64,000 nt of DNA from Lysobacterales bacterium. GTDB taxonomy: Bacteria; Pseudomonadota; Gammaproteobacteria; Xanthomonadales; SZUA-36. The notes beneath the pieces were generated by a model. It was not told the origin of the DNA. It saw only the letters and a list, made by a program, of their open reading frames with translations, and did no database searches. Location of the stretch: assembly GCA_021648125.1 (NCBI GenBank), contig JAKITK010000001.1, positions 62,001-126,000 of the forward strand, given 5' to 3'. Made by a program: the position numbers and the translations under genes. Positions 27,068-38,633 of this stretch are shown one piece after another. How positions within the stretch are numbered: position 1 is the stretch's first letter; the number at the start of each line of letters is the position of its first letter.

Positions 27068-27850
27068 ATGTCAGAAGCTGCCCTGAATATTGCCATTGAT
27101 GCCGCCCGCAAAGCCGGTGACATCATTCACCGTTATCTGCCCAAAATGGATAGAATTGCGGTCAGCAAAAAAACCCGGAACGACTATGTTTCTGAAGTTG
27201 ATCGTGCCTGTGAATACGCTATTGTAAATCATATTCGCAAACTGCACCCGGAACATGCCATTCTTGCTGAAGAAGGTGGTGCTGATGGTGACAGTAACGA
27301 ACTGTGGATCATTGATCCGCTCGATGGCACCACCAATTTCCTGCATGGCATTCCCCATTACGCCATTTCGATTGCGCATCAGGTTAACGGCAAACTGGTG
27401 GCTGCGGTGATTTACGACCCGATTAAAGAGGAGCTATTCACTGCCAGTAGAGGTCGCGGCGCCTACCTCAATGACCACCGTATCCGGGTTAGTTCACGGA
27501 TCAATCTAGATGGCGCAATTATGGCGACTGCCCTGCCCTTCAGGCGCCGCCGCCACCTACCCCAAGCACTAAACATCCTGGCCAGTGTGTTTCCTGAAAT
27601 TGAGGACATCCGTCGCGGCGGCAGTGCCGCACTAGACCTGGCTTATGTCGCAGCTGGCAGATTGGATGGCTATTGGGAAATGGGCCTAGACCGCTGGGAT
27701 ATAGCAGCGGGTATATTGCTGGTGCGTGAAGCCGGTGGCATTGTGACTGATTTTTCTGGCAATGATACTCTAGAGAAAGGCGGTAATATAATTGCTGCAC
27801 CCTATAAAGTATTAGCTGCCTTGCAACCGCTTATCAGCAAACACGGGTAG
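27068..27850 (+). CDS. suhB: Inositol-1-monophosphatase SuhB
   Basis: Mg-dependent inositol monophosphatase; in enterobacteria SuhB also assists ribosomal RNA transcription antitermination. The metal-binding motifs are EEGG, IDPLDGTTNFLHG and WDIAAGILLVREAGG. I use the ATG at 27068 (MSEAALNIAID), giving 260 residues. The frame opens at 27005 but those residues would overlap trmJ and are not conserved-looking. A short divergent promoter region lies between the two genes. Confidence 0.92.
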   Translation: MSEAALNIAIDAARKAGDIIHRYLPKMDRIAVSKKTRNDYVSEVDRACEYAIVNHIRKLHPEHAILAEEGGADGDSNELWIIDPLDGTTNFLHGIPHYAISIAHQVNGKLVAAVIYDPIKEELFTASRGRGAYLNDHRIRVSSRINLDGAIMATALPFRRRRHLPQALNILASVFPEIEDIRRGGSAALDLAYVAAGRLDGYWEMGLDRWDIAAGILLVREAGGIVTDFSGNDTLEKGGNIIAAPYKVLAALQPLISKHG

Positions 27851-27907
27851 AGTCCTCACCTAGGCTCAACTGAGCTCAACGCGTAGTATTCTTTAAGCTT
27901 TTTGCAT

Positions 27908-27944
27908 AAAAAAAAGCCCCTTTGATACTCTGATCAAAGGGGCT
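27908..27944 (-). terminator. Rho-independent terminator of the queA-tgt-yajC-secDF unit
   Basis: A perfect 12-bp stem (27915-27926 with 27933-27944) has a 6-nt loop. Read on the minus strand it ends in a run of eight T, so it terminates the minus-strand transcript just after secF. It may also serve suhB from the other side, although the plus-strand T-tract is weak. Confidence 0.88.
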
Positions 27945-27967
27945 ACTGATTGCTTTTCACAATAACG

Positions 27968-28891
27968 CTAGGGTAAAGCGTCTATCTCCGGATTTTCTTT
28001 AACTATATCCATTAAGTCCTGCTTGCTTACCCCCAACTGTAAGATTGCAGTGCTGGCTACATAAATCGATGAATAAGTACCCACGATAACACCGGCTAAC
28101 AGTGTAAAGGCAAAGCTGTGAATGATTTCACCACCAAAATAGAACAAAGATACAAGCACCATTATTGTAGTTAAAGAGGTCACCAAGGTTCTGGCGAGCG
28201 TCTGATTAATGGAAGTATTCACTACTTCACTCGGTTCGTCTTTACGCAGGCGGCGGAAATTCTCCCTGATCCTGTCATACAAGACGATAGTGTCGTTCAG
28301 TGAATAACCAATAACCGCCAACAATGCCGCAACTACTGTTAAGTCAAATTCAATTTGCAGTAGCGATAATATTCCCACAGTAACCAGTACATCGTGTACC
28401 AGGGCTAACACCGCACCGACTGAAAAACGCCACTGGAAACGGAACATAATGTAGACAAAGATGCCTGCAAGTACCCAGAGCATTGCCAAACCACCCTGCT
28501 CGGCCAGCTCATCGCCAATTTGTGGACCCACAAACTCAACCCGGCGCATTTCGACACCATCGCCTAAGGCCGCCAGTACCATGCTGGAGAGTTCTGCATC
28601 GCTGGATTCACCTTCAGCTGCCAGCCTAACCACAATGTTTTTCGAACTACCGAAGGTTTGCACCACTACATCATCAAAACCCGCAGTGGCTAGTCCATTA
28701 CGAATATCTGCTATTTTTGGTGCTTCAGCGTAGACAACTTCAATCAGCGTACCGCCGGTAAAATCGAGGCCAAAATTTAAACCCTTGGTGATTAGTGAAC
28801 CCAGGCCGATAACGATCAAGGCACTTGAAAATGCAATCGCAAGCCAGCGTTGGCGCATAAAATCGATATGTGTATTGGTTAAAAATTGCAT
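27968..28891 (-). CDS. secF: Protein translocase subunit SecF
   Basis: Inner-membrane partner of SecD that uses the proton gradient to help proteins leave the Sec channel. There are six membrane helices, the first at about residues 18-38, with FGLDFTGGTLIEV following it. The TM4-5 region contains AALLAVIGYSLNDTIVLYDRIREN. The start is taken at 28891 (MQFLTNTHIDF), with AGGAG 8 nt upstream; the frame open from 28927 would overlap secD. Length is 307 residues. Confidence 0.94.
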   Translation of the reverse strand: MQFLTNTHIDFMRQRWLAIAFSSALIVIGLGSLITKGLNFGLDFTGGTLIEVVYAEAPKIADIRNGLATAGFDDVVVQTFGSSKNIVVRLAAEGESSDAELSSMVLAALGDGVEMRRVEFVGPQIGDELAEQGGLAMLWVLAGIFVYIMFRFQWRFSVGAVLALVHDVLVTVGILSLLQIEFDLTVVAALLAVIGYSLNDTIVLYDRIRENFRRLRKDEPSEVVNTSINQTLARTLVTSLTTIMVLVSLFYFGGEIIHSFAFTLLAGVIVGTYSSIYVASTAILQLGVSKQDLMDIVKENPEIDALP

Positions 28892-28904
28892 GCTGATAAC
28901 TCCT

Positions 28905-30737
28905 TTATATCGACAGTTTTCTGACACGGGCCTTACGACCGTATATCAGGTTAACCAAGCCGCGTGTCAACACAATGGCTGTGAACATGGATGAGATAAT
29001 ACCCAGCGATAAAGTTACCGCAAAACCCTTAATCGGGCCGGTACCAAAGGCGAACAACACAATCGCTGCGATCAGGGTGGTGATGTTTGCATCAGCAATC
29101 GTTGAAAACGCTTTGTCATAACCCCCACGAATGGCTGCTTGAGGGGTGGTGCCATTACGCAATTCCTCGCGTATTCGTTCAAAAATCAACACATTGGCAT
29201 CTACCGCCATACCCACGGTTAATACGATACCGGCAATACCTGGCAAGGTTAATGTTGCACCCAGCAAGGATAGCATCGCGATGATGAAAATCAGATTTAC
29301 AAACAGTGCCACATTAGCTATCAGACCAAATACTTTGTAATAAATAGTCATGAAAATCAGTACCAGAATAAACCCGATGACCACGGAATTGAAGCCTTGA
29401 TCAATGTTGTCCTGGCCGAGGCTGGGGCCCACTGTTCTTTCTTCAATAATTTCAACCGGCGCTGCCAATGCACCCGCGCGCAGCAGCAAAGCTAGCTGGC
29501 CTGCGTATTCTATCGAGTCAAGACCACTGGTCTGGAAGCGCGAACTGAACACTTCACGGATGGTCGCAACGGATATCACTTCTTCTGTTTTAATCCCACC
29601 CGGCTTGTTCTCAATAAAAACCACCGCCATGCCATTACCCACATTGTCGCGAGTGAAGTCCAGCATCCGTTTAGCACCGACACCATCGAGATCTACTGTC
29701 ACAGCCGGTGAACCAGAACGCTGATCAAAGCCAGCCGAAGCACCGGTAAGTTGATCGCCGGAGACAATCAAGCGTTTCTTTAACAATACTGGTTGTTTAT
29801 CGCGATCGTAATACAGCCTTGATGTTGGTGGAATCCGCCCGGTTTGCGCCGCGGTAATCGGGTTAGTTGATTCATCAACTGCGCGATATTCCAGCGTTGC
29901 TGTAGCACCGAGTATTTGTTTTGCACGCGCGGTGTCTTGCACACCTGGTAACTGCACAACTATGCGATCAGCGCCTTGCTGTTGAACCACAGGTTCTGCA
30001 ACGCCAAGCTCGTTTACACGGTTACGCAGGGTAATAATGTTTTGTTGTAAAGCGGTTTGTTGGAGCTCCTGTAATACCGCACCTGGCACAGTAATGCGCA
30101 AATTGTAGCTTTCGCCGCCGGAAATCTCCTTGGTCAAAAGGGCACTTAATGAAGTATCATTACTAATCGCAGCAAGCGCCTTATCCCGGTCTTCAGGGCT
30201 GCGTAATTCCGCCAAAATACCCTGGGGATCGTTACGCACCGATTTATACCGAATTTTGGCACTGCGCAGTGTGACCCGAATATCATCAACAAAGCGGTCA
30301 AGTTGCTGGGATGCAGCCGTCTTCATATCCACCTGCATCAGGAAATGTACCCCGCCCTGTAGGTCCAGACCCAAAACCATTGGTGCTGCCCCCAGGCTGC
30401 GCAACCAGTCGGGAGTGGCGGGCGCCAGGTTTAAGGCCACCACATATTGCTCGCCTAGCTGTTCTTTAATAGTGTCCGAGGCTTTTAACTGGTCTTCTGT
30501 ATTATTAAAACGGAACAATAATCGCTCACGCGTAGACTCTGAGGCTTTGATGAAAATATCAGCCGCGTTAAGTGCGGAATTAACTGTATCTACAATTTCA
30601 GCTGGCAGGCTGAAGCCCTTATTATGGGATACCTGAACAGCAGGGTCATCACCAAATAGGTTTGGCGTGGCATAAAGCGCACCAAGCACTAACAGCACTA
30701 CGATTAGTATATATTTCCATCGGGGATATTGATTCAT
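28905..30737 (-). CDS. secD: Protein translocase subunit SecD
   Basis: Larger subunit of the SecDF accessory complex, with one N-terminal helix, a big periplasmic P1 domain and five C-terminal helices. LGLDLQGGVHFLMQVD, the conserved D1 motif, appears near residue 120. The region VGMAVDANVLIFERIREELRNG includes the conserved Asp of the proton path. Length is 610 residues, standard for gammaproteobacteria. It lies 13 nt before secF. Confidence 0.95.
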   Translation of the reverse strand: MNQYPRWKYILIVVLLVLGALYATPNLFGDDPAVQVSHNKGFSLPAEIVDTVNSALNAADIFIKASESTRERLLFRFNNTEDQLKASDTIKEQLGEQYVVALNLAPATPDWLRSLGAAPMVLGLDLQGGVHFLMQVDMKTAASQQLDRFVDDIRVTLRSAKIRYKSVRNDPQGILAELRSPEDRDKALAAISNDTSLSALLTKEISGGESYNLRITVPGAVLQELQQTALQQNIITLRNRVNELGVAEPVVQQQGADRIVVQLPGVQDTARAKQILGATATLEYRAVDESTNPITAAQTGRIPPTSRLYYDRDKQPVLLKKRLIVSGDQLTGASAGFDQRSGSPAVTVDLDGVGAKRMLDFTRDNVGNGMAVVFIENKPGGIKTEEVISVATIREVFSSRFQTSGLDSIEYAGQLALLLRAGALAAPVEIIEERTVGPSLGQDNIDQGFNSVVIGFILVLIFMTIYYKVFGLIANVALFVNLIFIIAMLSLLGATLTLPGIAGIVLTVGMAVDANVLIFERIREELRNGTTPQAAIRGGYDKAFSTIADANITTLIAAIVLFAFGTGPIKGFAVTLSLGIISSMFTAIVLTRGLVNLIYGRKARVRKLSI

Positions 30738-30798
30738 TGATATTACTCTATAGGTTTAAGCCGCCGCGACTGCTAGCAGTGCGCGGCATTTAAGCAAT

Positions 30799-31134
30799 TT
30801 AGCTGCCTGAAATTGTGCCTTTAGGCAAGACATTGGCAACCGCATGGCGCTGGACTTTAATTACCACACCTTTGGCCATTTCAATATCAACAAACGAATC
30901 ACTTACCATGGTGATAAGACCAAGCATGCCACCGTTAGTGACCACTTCATCGCCAGCTTTAAGCTCCTCGACCAGTGCCCGATGTTCTTTGGCGCGCTTC
31001 ATTTGCGGGCGAATCATCAGGAAATAGAAAATACCAAAAATTACGACAAGTGGCAGCAAGCTCGTTATTATGCTGGGTTCAGACCCTGCATCTTGAGCGT
31101 AAGCCGAAGAAATAAAGAAATCTAGAATATCCAT
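30799..31134 (-). CDS. yajC: Sec translocon accessory protein YajC
   Basis: Single-span inner-membrane protein associated with SecDF. It has a short periplasmic N terminus (SSAYAQDAG), a hydrophobic segment SLLPLVVIFGIFYFLMIRPQ and a basic cytoplasmic part. GDEVVTNGGMLGLI is the family signature. The ATG at 31134 has GAGG 6 nt upstream and is preferred over the TTG at 31146. Length is 111 residues. Confidence 0.93.
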   Translation of the reverse strand: MDILDFFISSAYAQDAGSEPSIITSLLPLVVIFGIFYFLMIRPQMKRAKEHRALVEELKAGDEVVTNGGMLGLITMVSDSFVDIEMAKGVVIKVQRHAVANVLPKGTISGS

Positions 31135-31275
31135 GAACAACCTCAAAGTATTTATTTATTAGATTATTTTACTATCAGTGCGCCATTCTTCCACTGGATG
31201 GATAAAATGGAGCTACAAACCGGTAATTATGCCACATATCGGCCGATAATTTGAAAGATTGGGGGTAATCCGGAG

Positions 31276-32415
<1,140 letters not shown>

Positions 32416-33168
32416 TTAGACATAAGCGGCAACCATAACCCGCTTACCAAACTTCAACTGCTCATAGGCACCATCGGGCGGGGTCAGTAATTCAACCCGT
32501 GAAAAACCAATATTGCGCAATATCCAGAGCAAACCCTCGGTACTCGGGGCCAAGCAAATACCGGTAATGCTGGCCTCGGGGCCATGGGTTTCCCAAGTTT
32601 CGTCAATAATCCCAAATACTCCATGCAGGGGTTTCACAAAGCGGTAGCTACCCCAGTCGACATTACCGTTCATTCCAGGTACCACCTGAGTTTCAATAAT
32701 ACAAACATCTTTACACAAGGCCCGCGCTTTACGCAATGCGCCGATTGGGTTTTCCAGATGATAGATCAGTCCAAAACACAAGACGATATCATGTGTACCC
32801 AAAGCCTCTGTGTCTAACAAATGGACATCCGACTGTAGCGGCTTGATATTACTATGCCCCATAACTCGGGAAATTAATTGCGTGTCTTCAATATGTTCTG
32901 TACGGGCATCGACCGCTAGCACCGATTCCACCCCAGCATTTGCCAGGTGCACAGAAAAATACCCCTGATGACAGGCCAAATCCACCGCCGTTTTAGCCGT
33001 CACACCATGCGGATAATGTTCAGCGAGAACAGCATCCAGCATTTGACTGCGGGTGTCGTGAATAGCATCCAGCTCGCCGTTGCCATAGCTTTTAGAGCTA
33101 GACCCATCAGGTAGCTGAAAACTATAGAACCACTCGCGTTGTTTGATTTTTTCCAGGTCAGTTGTCAT
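32416..33168 (-). CDS. SAM-dependent methyltransferase, CmoB/DUF1698-like
   Basis: Class I methyltransferase of 250 residues with SAM motif AVDLACHQGYFSVHLANAG, an acidic strand 2 end (VLAVDAR) and the segment IVLCFGLIYHLENPIGAL, which closely resembles the DUF1698 family that includes tRNA carboxymethyltransferase CmoB. It is shorter than CmoB (about 320 residues) and lacks an obvious N-terminal RNA-binding part, so a tRNA substrate is only suggested by its place between queA and tgt. Intergenic spacings of 51 and 24 nt imply one transcript. Confidence 0.72.
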   Translation of the reverse strand: MTTDLEKIKQREWFYSFQLPDGSSSKSYGNGELDAIHDTRSQMLDAVLAEHYPHGVTAKTAVDLACHQGYFSVHLANAGVESVLAVDARTEHIEDTQLISRVMGHSNIKPLQSDVHLLDTEALGTHDIVLCFGLIYHLENPIGALRKARALCKDVCIIETQVVPGMNGNVDWGSYRFVKPLHGVFGIIDETWETHGPEASITGICLAPSTEGLLWILRNIGFSRVELLTPPDGAYEQLKFGKRVMVAAYV

Positions 33169-33219
33169 AAGACACCTTTATAAGTTTATTCCGTGCATTA
33201 GCAATAATTTTGTTGTAAA

Positions 33220-34257
33220 TCACATCAGCAACATGGCATCACCATAGCTGAAAAACCGGTAGCCCTGTTTGATCGCATGTTGGTAGGCTGTGCGTATATT
33301 ATCACTGCCAGCAAAGGCAGATACCAGCATTAACAGGGTCGATTCTGATAAGTGAAAATTGGTTATCATTGCATCAATCGCCCTGAATTGATAACCGGGG
33401 TAAATAAATAGCTGGCTCTCGCCGGAATAGGCTTTCAGTTCGCCATCAGCTGCTGCTGTTTCTAATGAACGCACCGAAGTAGTACCTACCGCTATCACCC
33501 GCCCATCCCGCTGCCGGGTGGCGGCGACTGCAGCAACAGTTTGTTCGCTAACCTCAAGCCACTCGGAGTGCATTTTATGATCTTTAAGGTGCTCTACACG
33601 CACCGGCTGGAATGTACCTGCACCTACATGCAATGTCACCGCCGTTGAATACACCCCCATGGCAGCGATTTCATCCAACAGTAATTGATCAAAATGCAAG
33701 CCGGCGGTGGGCGCAGCTACTGCACCTGCGCGTTCGGCATATACAGTCTGGTAGCGTTGTTGATCAAGCGCTTCATCAGCCCTTTCGATATAGGGTGGCA
33801 GGGGCATATGCCCTAAGGTTTCGAGCATATCCATTACCCGCCCGGAACCCTCAATACGCAAACGGAAAAGATCATCCTCCCGGCCTATCATTATTAGCTG
33901 ATGCTCAGGACTGAGAATTATTCGACAACCGGGTTTAGGTGATTTACTACTGCGCACATGTGCCAACATTTCTTTTTCATTAACGAGTCGTTCAACCAGT
34001 ATCTCCAGCTTGCCACCGCTTTCCTTATGCCCGAATAAGCGGGCTGGTATCACCCGGGTATTGTTAAATACCAGCAAATCTCCTGGGCGTAAGAAATTAG
34101 GTAAATCTCTAAAAACCTGATCCTTTATTCCTGTTCGCTGCACATCCTGAGAATCTGCGCGGGGCAAAACCAGCAAGCGCGATTCGCTGCGTTCCCGCAG
34201 TGGGTGCTGGGCGATCAGCTCAGCTGGTAAATCAAAATGGAAGTCTGTGCGTTTCAT
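33220..34257 (-). CDS. queA: S-adenosylmethionine:tRNA ribosyltransferase-isomerase QueA
   Basis: Transfers and isomerises the ribosyl part of SAM onto preQ1-modified tRNA to give epoxyqueuosine. It has [15 protein letters not shown] at the N terminus, [18 protein letters not shown], and the late segment [33 protein letters not shown] is the family's C-terminal hallmark. Length is 345 residues. It is the first gene of the minus-strand queA-secF unit. Confidence 0.95.
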   Translation of the reverse strand: MKRTDFHFDLPAELIAQHPLRERSESRLLVLPRADSQDVQRTGIKDQVFRDLPNFLRPGDLLVFNNTRVIPARLFGHKESGGKLEILVERLVNEKEMLAHVRSSKSPKPGCRIILSPEHQLIMIGREDDLFRLRIEGSGRVMDMLETLGHMPLPPYIERADEALDQQRYQTVYAERAGAVAAPTAGLHFDQLLLDEIAAMGVYSTAVTLHVGAGTFQPVRVEHLKDHKMHSEWLEVSEQTVAAVAATRQRDGRVIAVGTTSVRSLETAAADGELKAYSGESQLFIYPGYQFRAIDAMITNFHLSESTLLMLVSAFAGSDNIRTAYQHAIKQGYRFFSYGDAMLLM

Positions 34258-34323
34258 GGAAAGAGGTAATCACTCGTGCAGGTGCAACACTACTTAGTGT
34301 TAAATTATGCCGTTGTATTAAGT

Positions 34324-34359
34324 AAAAAGCCCCTCACTAATTACAGTGAAGGGCTTTTT
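34324..34359. terminator. Bidirectional terminator after subtilase copy 1
   Basis: AAAAAGCCCCTCACT (34324-34338) pairs with AGTGAAGGGCTTTTT (34345-34359) with one mismatch. It has A and T tracts at both ends. It ends the subtilase transcript on the minus strand; a related hairpin follows subtilase copy 2. Confidence 0.85.
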
Positions 34360-34375
34360 ACGGCTGACACTGAGT

Positions 34376-37300
34376 TTATTTACATTCGATGGCACCACTA
34401 AGTCTAAATACATTCATTGAACGGTTAAACACCGCGTTAATCGGTGCGCCCATGGTGAAATCCAGTGTATGTGTACCGGTGTCTTCTGCACTAAACTCCT
34501 GACCAACGGTACCGACAGTTACTGCCGTAGGTGCTACAAAGTCACAAGTTGGGCAATAGCCCCGGAAATCAAGAGCATCAAGCGCTGTCAATGATGAGTC
34601 CCCTGAGCCAACTATCCAGCGCGGCTCACCCGTGTGATCATATAAGTAGTGGATCACTGCCTGGTTGCCACTACCATATTCCACTGAGGAACCCCCGATT
34701 GCGCCTGCGACATTGATATTTGGCGCCCAGGTCCCAGTGATGGGTGCTGGATTACCCGAAATATTGACGCAGGTATTAGGGCTTAACGGTATCCCCGAGC
34801 TACCACCATATTCACCGTTTAACAGATAACTGAATTTAATATCAGTTTCCGAGATTGCGGTAATCGTCACTTTCCCGATAGTGGTAAATTGTTGTGTTAC
34901 TGGGTTTGCCAGTGGGTTGTTAGTAAATTCAATGATATCGGTGGTATAAGCACTATCATTGGCGTTTAAAGCTCCGGTATTGAAGGAATACCATGTCGGT
35001 GTACCGTCTTCATTATAGGTATACCAGATACCAAACCATACATCCCCGACTTCATTGTATTCAAAACCCTGACTACCTGAACCATCATAGGCGCCATCAC
35101 CCCACAAGCCGGCTCGGGGTTTTATCCGCGGGCCCGCGCCGGTGTAGTTGGCAGTGGCTGTTACTGCAATGGAACTGGCACCGGTGTTCTCAGCTGTCAT
35201 GTAATAACGGCCAGCGTTTAAAGCAGATCCGCTAACACTGACTACGGGTGCAGTATTACCAGAACCACTTGCTTGCCCTTTACCACTAGCTCCAGCAGGT
35301 CTCGGGGTAACAGACGGGGCATCATTAAATGCATCGGCATAGCGTAACCTGAATACTCTGAACTTGAGGTTGGCATTATTCGCTGGATTAGCCGCCGCAA
35401 GCGTGAAGTCCAGATTGCCACCGCCGGGAGGCACATCAAATACCAAGCGTTTGTGAATTGCCCCTGCAGGAAGCACAAAGGCTGCCGGGGTATTATTACC
35501 CAGAATTATGTTAGTCGTTATATCTCTTTCGGCTGTGCGTGTAAATGTAACCGGAATAACACCCATATTGCCTTTGAACTGACTATCTGTACCCAGGGAT
35601 ATTGCACCCCAATACTCTTCATCCTCCAGCGCCTGTACATTTTGCCAACTTAGACGCATTTTGTGATTGGCATTTTCTGCAACCAGCCCCTGCCCAGTAG
35701 CGATAAGGGTGCTGGCATCATTGCCACTGTTAATCACCGCAGTGGTCAAACTAGCTGGCACTGCTGGGGTGTTGGTGAAGGCTTGCATCATTACCCACCA
35801 TTGCCCTGCAGCCGGTCGAAGCAGCTCACAAAACTCATCGGAACCGCTAGACAGGCTGGAACAAACCAGTTCCGATTCGTCCGGGCGACCATTGCCATTG
35901 TTATCACGACCTACATATAGATCCATATCCCCTGCCGTGGTATCGCCAATGGTTGCTCGAAGCAACAGGGTATCAGCAGAGACCGTTAATAAGCTGAAAA
36001 TATTCCCGCCATCATCATTGAATGCCTCGTCTGCGGTGGGGTCTTGAGTAATAGCAGTAACCAAGACATCTGGTTTGACCAAGCCGGCAGCCTCATAGCT
36101 GCCATCAGTTATTTCAACTAAGCCGGAAAGATCAATCATCTGCGAACCGGCTGCAGTCGTTGCGTTGAGTCCGATCTCAGTTGGTACATCACCGGGATCG
36201 CCATATACTGCGACCCGTAAACGCGCCTCTGGGGCATTACCATTGGTGTTGGTTAGCACTACTGTTCCGAATGCCCATTTACCAATATCACTGGGATCAA
36301 TATCAACACTAATAGAAAGGTTTCGCGAGCCCGCATTGGCGAGGGTGAATTGTGTAGGTGATACTGTAATTGCGGTATCTCCCTCTATTGATACTTCCCA
36401 GCTACCGCCGCCCATTGCATCGGTAACCCTACGGGAAAAGCTGCAATTGGTTTTACATTCACCATCAACCATGCCCACTAGGTTCAGATCTTTCGCCGAA
36501 CCGCCTATTGCCGGATTAGCTGCCCGAAATTGCTGTGCTGTAACCGGTAAATACAATCCCGGCGTTGCGGCTAGACCAAGTTGTGGCCTGCCCGAACCGA
36601 CCTGGTTAAAGTTGGCAGCTTCACCAGTGTGGTTGCGGGCTCTGACCATAGTTGAGGTTAATTCCAAAGCCGATGCAATATGATCTGGCGTCCATAATGG
36701 ATTTGCCGCCAGCAATAACGCGCCAGCACCAGCAACATGCGGTGATGCCATAGATGTACCGGTAAGAAAACCGTAACTGTTGGCACCGCCGTCAACGGCA
36801 GCCAGAATGTTTCTTCCCGGTGACATTAGGTTAGGTTTGAGTACATTTGCAGGAACATGCACCGGCCCCCGACTGCTTGAAGCAACCAGAACATCGGCTT
36901 TATCAGGTATTGAACGCAGTTGCGCGCCAGTAATCGCGGCTCTATGCCCTGAACCAGAAGTCAACCAGTCGCGTAAATTATTGCCTCTTTCCGCGCCTAT
37001 ATGACCTGCTGGCAAACAATATTCGTCAGCAGATGTAGATTCGCCCTGAGCATCTGTGTTTATCAAGATGTAGCCTGCCGCACCTGCCAGAAAAACATTT
37101 TTGCTTTTCTCGATGCGGCCATATTGGCCCCGGTCACAAACTACAATTTTTCCGGTAAAAGTATCACTATCCCAGCCTGAGGGCATACTACTACCATTAT
37201 TAGCAGCACAAGTACTGGCCAACTGAGCTGTACCTTCACCGCATAAGGCGTTACCAAAATCGCCAGCATAGACGATATCGGAGAGCGCGAGACCTGTAGT

Positions 37301-38572
37301 TAATGCTTCGCCTACCATTGCATTCGGTGCAGTAGTATCGCCACCTGACATATTTCTTAGCAGTGTTCCCTGAACCCCATCATGGCTGGCATTGGCCACC
37401 GATAATACCCAGGGGGCGTTTGAGGGAGAACCCTGTGTGGATTCGTTGGGGCCGGCATTGCCGGCAGATGATGCGGCAAAAATACCAGCTTCCCGAAGTG
37501 CCAGAAATAACTGTGCGCCTTGACTTGTCCAAGGGTTCGACTGTGAATCAGAACCCAGGGAGTAATTAATTACATCTACTCCATCCGTCACCGCCTGTTC
37601 TAGTGAGGCTGTGGTTGCGGATCCTGGACAACCACTTTCATCTTCATCCGCAGTTGCTGGGTCATCACTACGACAGGCCTTATAAGCAATAATGTTGGCA
37701 TGTGGCGCTACCCCGGAAATATTATAGGTCAAGTCAATTTCGCCGAAAGTAAAAGTCAGATTATTAAGGACATTTCCCGCTGCAGTACTAGCTGTGTGGC
37801 TACCATGACCATCGATATCTTCACCCTTGGTTTCTTCATCAGTAAAGTCCCAGACACCAATCAACTTATCATTACAGGTAATATCAACATCACTACAATT
37901 GCCGAGATATCCATTTTTCGGGTTGGTATGGGTAAAGCCATCACCGCCGGTTGCAGCAAATGATGGATGAGAGGTATTAATGCCGGTGTCAATTACCCCA
38001 ATAATAATGCCTTCACCTCTAGTTGATGGCAGGTTGCCCTCACCGTCCCAAATTGATCTTGCACCAATCCATTCAGGCCCCGCATAAGTGTGTAACTGTT
38101 GAAGACTATCCTGTGTGACTGATTTAACGCCCGGTAATTGTTCAATCTTAACAGCCGTTGCGGCATCTATATTTGCCGAAAAACCATTCATCAGGTTGCG
38201 ATAACGGTGTTTTACGGTAATTCGTTGCCCGGTTTCAGCTTTTATATGGTCTTGTAATTCATTCAAACGCTGATCCAGAAAGTTAATATATTCGCGCGCC
38301 GCAGGAGTCGATACATCTAGGCGTTTCGCGCCGGTGACTCGCGGGCTTGTAGCGCTCAAATGCTTACCCTTGAGGCTTGCAGATTGCAACTTTTCACTGC
38401 CCTCAAAATACACCAACGGCGGTTCATTCAGCTCAACGATATAGGAGTCCTTAATCAGATGTTCCTGATTGTTTTTAGCGACAACTTGCGCTGAGAGCCC
38501 TGCTAGCAGCAAAAAAAGAATGCTGAAGTTGCGAAGTGTAGTAAAACTTAATTTGGTTTTGAAAAATATCAT
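34376..38572 (-). CDS. Secreted S8 subtilisin-like serine protease, copy 1
   Basis: Extracellular protease of 1398 residues. A signal peptide (about 1-32) and an I9-type propeptide (about 40-160) precede the catalytic domain with Asp195 (VIDTGIN), His256 (DGHGSHTA) and Ser607 (GTSMASPH). A protease-associated domain (about 430-540, with GKIVVCDRGQYGRIEKS) is inserted before the serine, as in large plant-like and bacterial subtilases. Two beta-rich regions follow. The C terminus (about 1205-1398) holds AGLWGDGAYDGSGSQGFEY and a WYTYNEDGTPTWYSF segment, a pattern common in secreted proteins of gammaproteobacteria. It is one of two tandem paralogues and is likely used to degrade protein outside the cell. 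Confidence 0.93.
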   Translation of the reverse strand: MIFFKTKLSFTTLRNFSILFLLLAGLSAQVVAKNNQEHLIKDSYIVELNEPPLVYFEGSEKLQSASLKGKHLSATSPRVTGAKRLDVSTPAAREYINFLDQRLNELQDHIKAETGQRITVKHRYRNLMNGFSANIDAATAVKIEQLPGVKSVTQDSLQQLHTYAGPEWIGARSIWDGEGNLPSTRGEGIIIGVIDTGINTSHPSFAATGGDGFTHTNPKNGYLGNCSDVDITCNDKLIGVWDFTDEETKGEDIDGHGSHTASTAAGNVLNNLTFTFGEIDLTYNISGVAPHANIIAYKACRSDDPATADEDESGCPGSATTASLEQAVTDGVDVINYSLGSDSQSNPWTSQGAQLFLALREAGIFAASSAGNAGPNESTQGSPSNAPWVLSVANASHDGVQGTLLRNMSGGDTTAPNAMVGEALTTGLALSDIVYAGDFGNALCGEGTAQLASTCAANNGSSMPSGWDSDTFTGKIVVCDRGQYGRIEKSKNVFLAGAAGYILINTDAQGESTSADEYCLPAGHIGAERGNNLRDWLTSGSGHRAAITGAQLRSIPDKADVLVASSSRGPVHVPANVLKPNLMSPGRNILAAVDGGANSYGFLTGTSMASPHVAGAGALLLAANPLWTPDHIASALELTSTMVRARNHTGEAANFNQVGSGRPQLGLAATPGLYLPVTAQQFRAANPAIGGSAKDLNLVGMVDGECKTNCSFSRRVTDAMGGGSWEVSIEGDTAITVSPTQFTLANAGSRNLSISVDIDPSDIGKWAFGTVVLTNTNGNAPEARLRVAVYGDPGDVPTEIGLNATTAAGSQMIDLSGLVEITDGSYEAAGLVKPDVLVTAITQDPTADEAFNDDGGNIFSLLTVSADTLLLRATIGDTTAGDMDLYVGRDNNGNGRPDESELVCSSLSSGSDEFCELLRPAAGQWWVMMQAFTNTPAVPASLTTAVINSGNDASTLIATGQGLVAENANHKMRLSWQNVQALEDEEYWGAISLGTDSQFKGNMGVIPVTFTRTAERDITTNIILGNNTPAAFVLPAGAIHKRLVFDVPPGGGNLDFTLAAANPANNANLKFRVFRLRYADAFNDAPSVTPRPAGASGKGQASGSGNTAPVVSVSGSALNAGRYYMTAENTGASSIAVTATANYTGAGPRIKPRAGLWGDGAYDGSGSQGFEYNEVGDVWFGIWYTYNEDGTPTWYSFNTGALNANDSAYTTDIIEFTNNPLANPVTQQFTTIGKVTITAISETDIKFSYLLNGEYGGSSGIPLSPNTCVNISGNPAPITGTWAPNINVAGAIGGSSVEYGSGNQAVIHYLYDHTGEPRWIVGSGDSSLTALDALDFRGYCPTCDFVAPTAVTVGTVGQEFSAEDTGTHTLDFTMGAPINAVFNRSMNVFRLSGAIECK

Positions 38573-38633
38573 ATGAATGCCTATATTCCCTTCTCTTTAC
38601 AATATGTAAAACGCTCTAAAAAAACATTATTAA

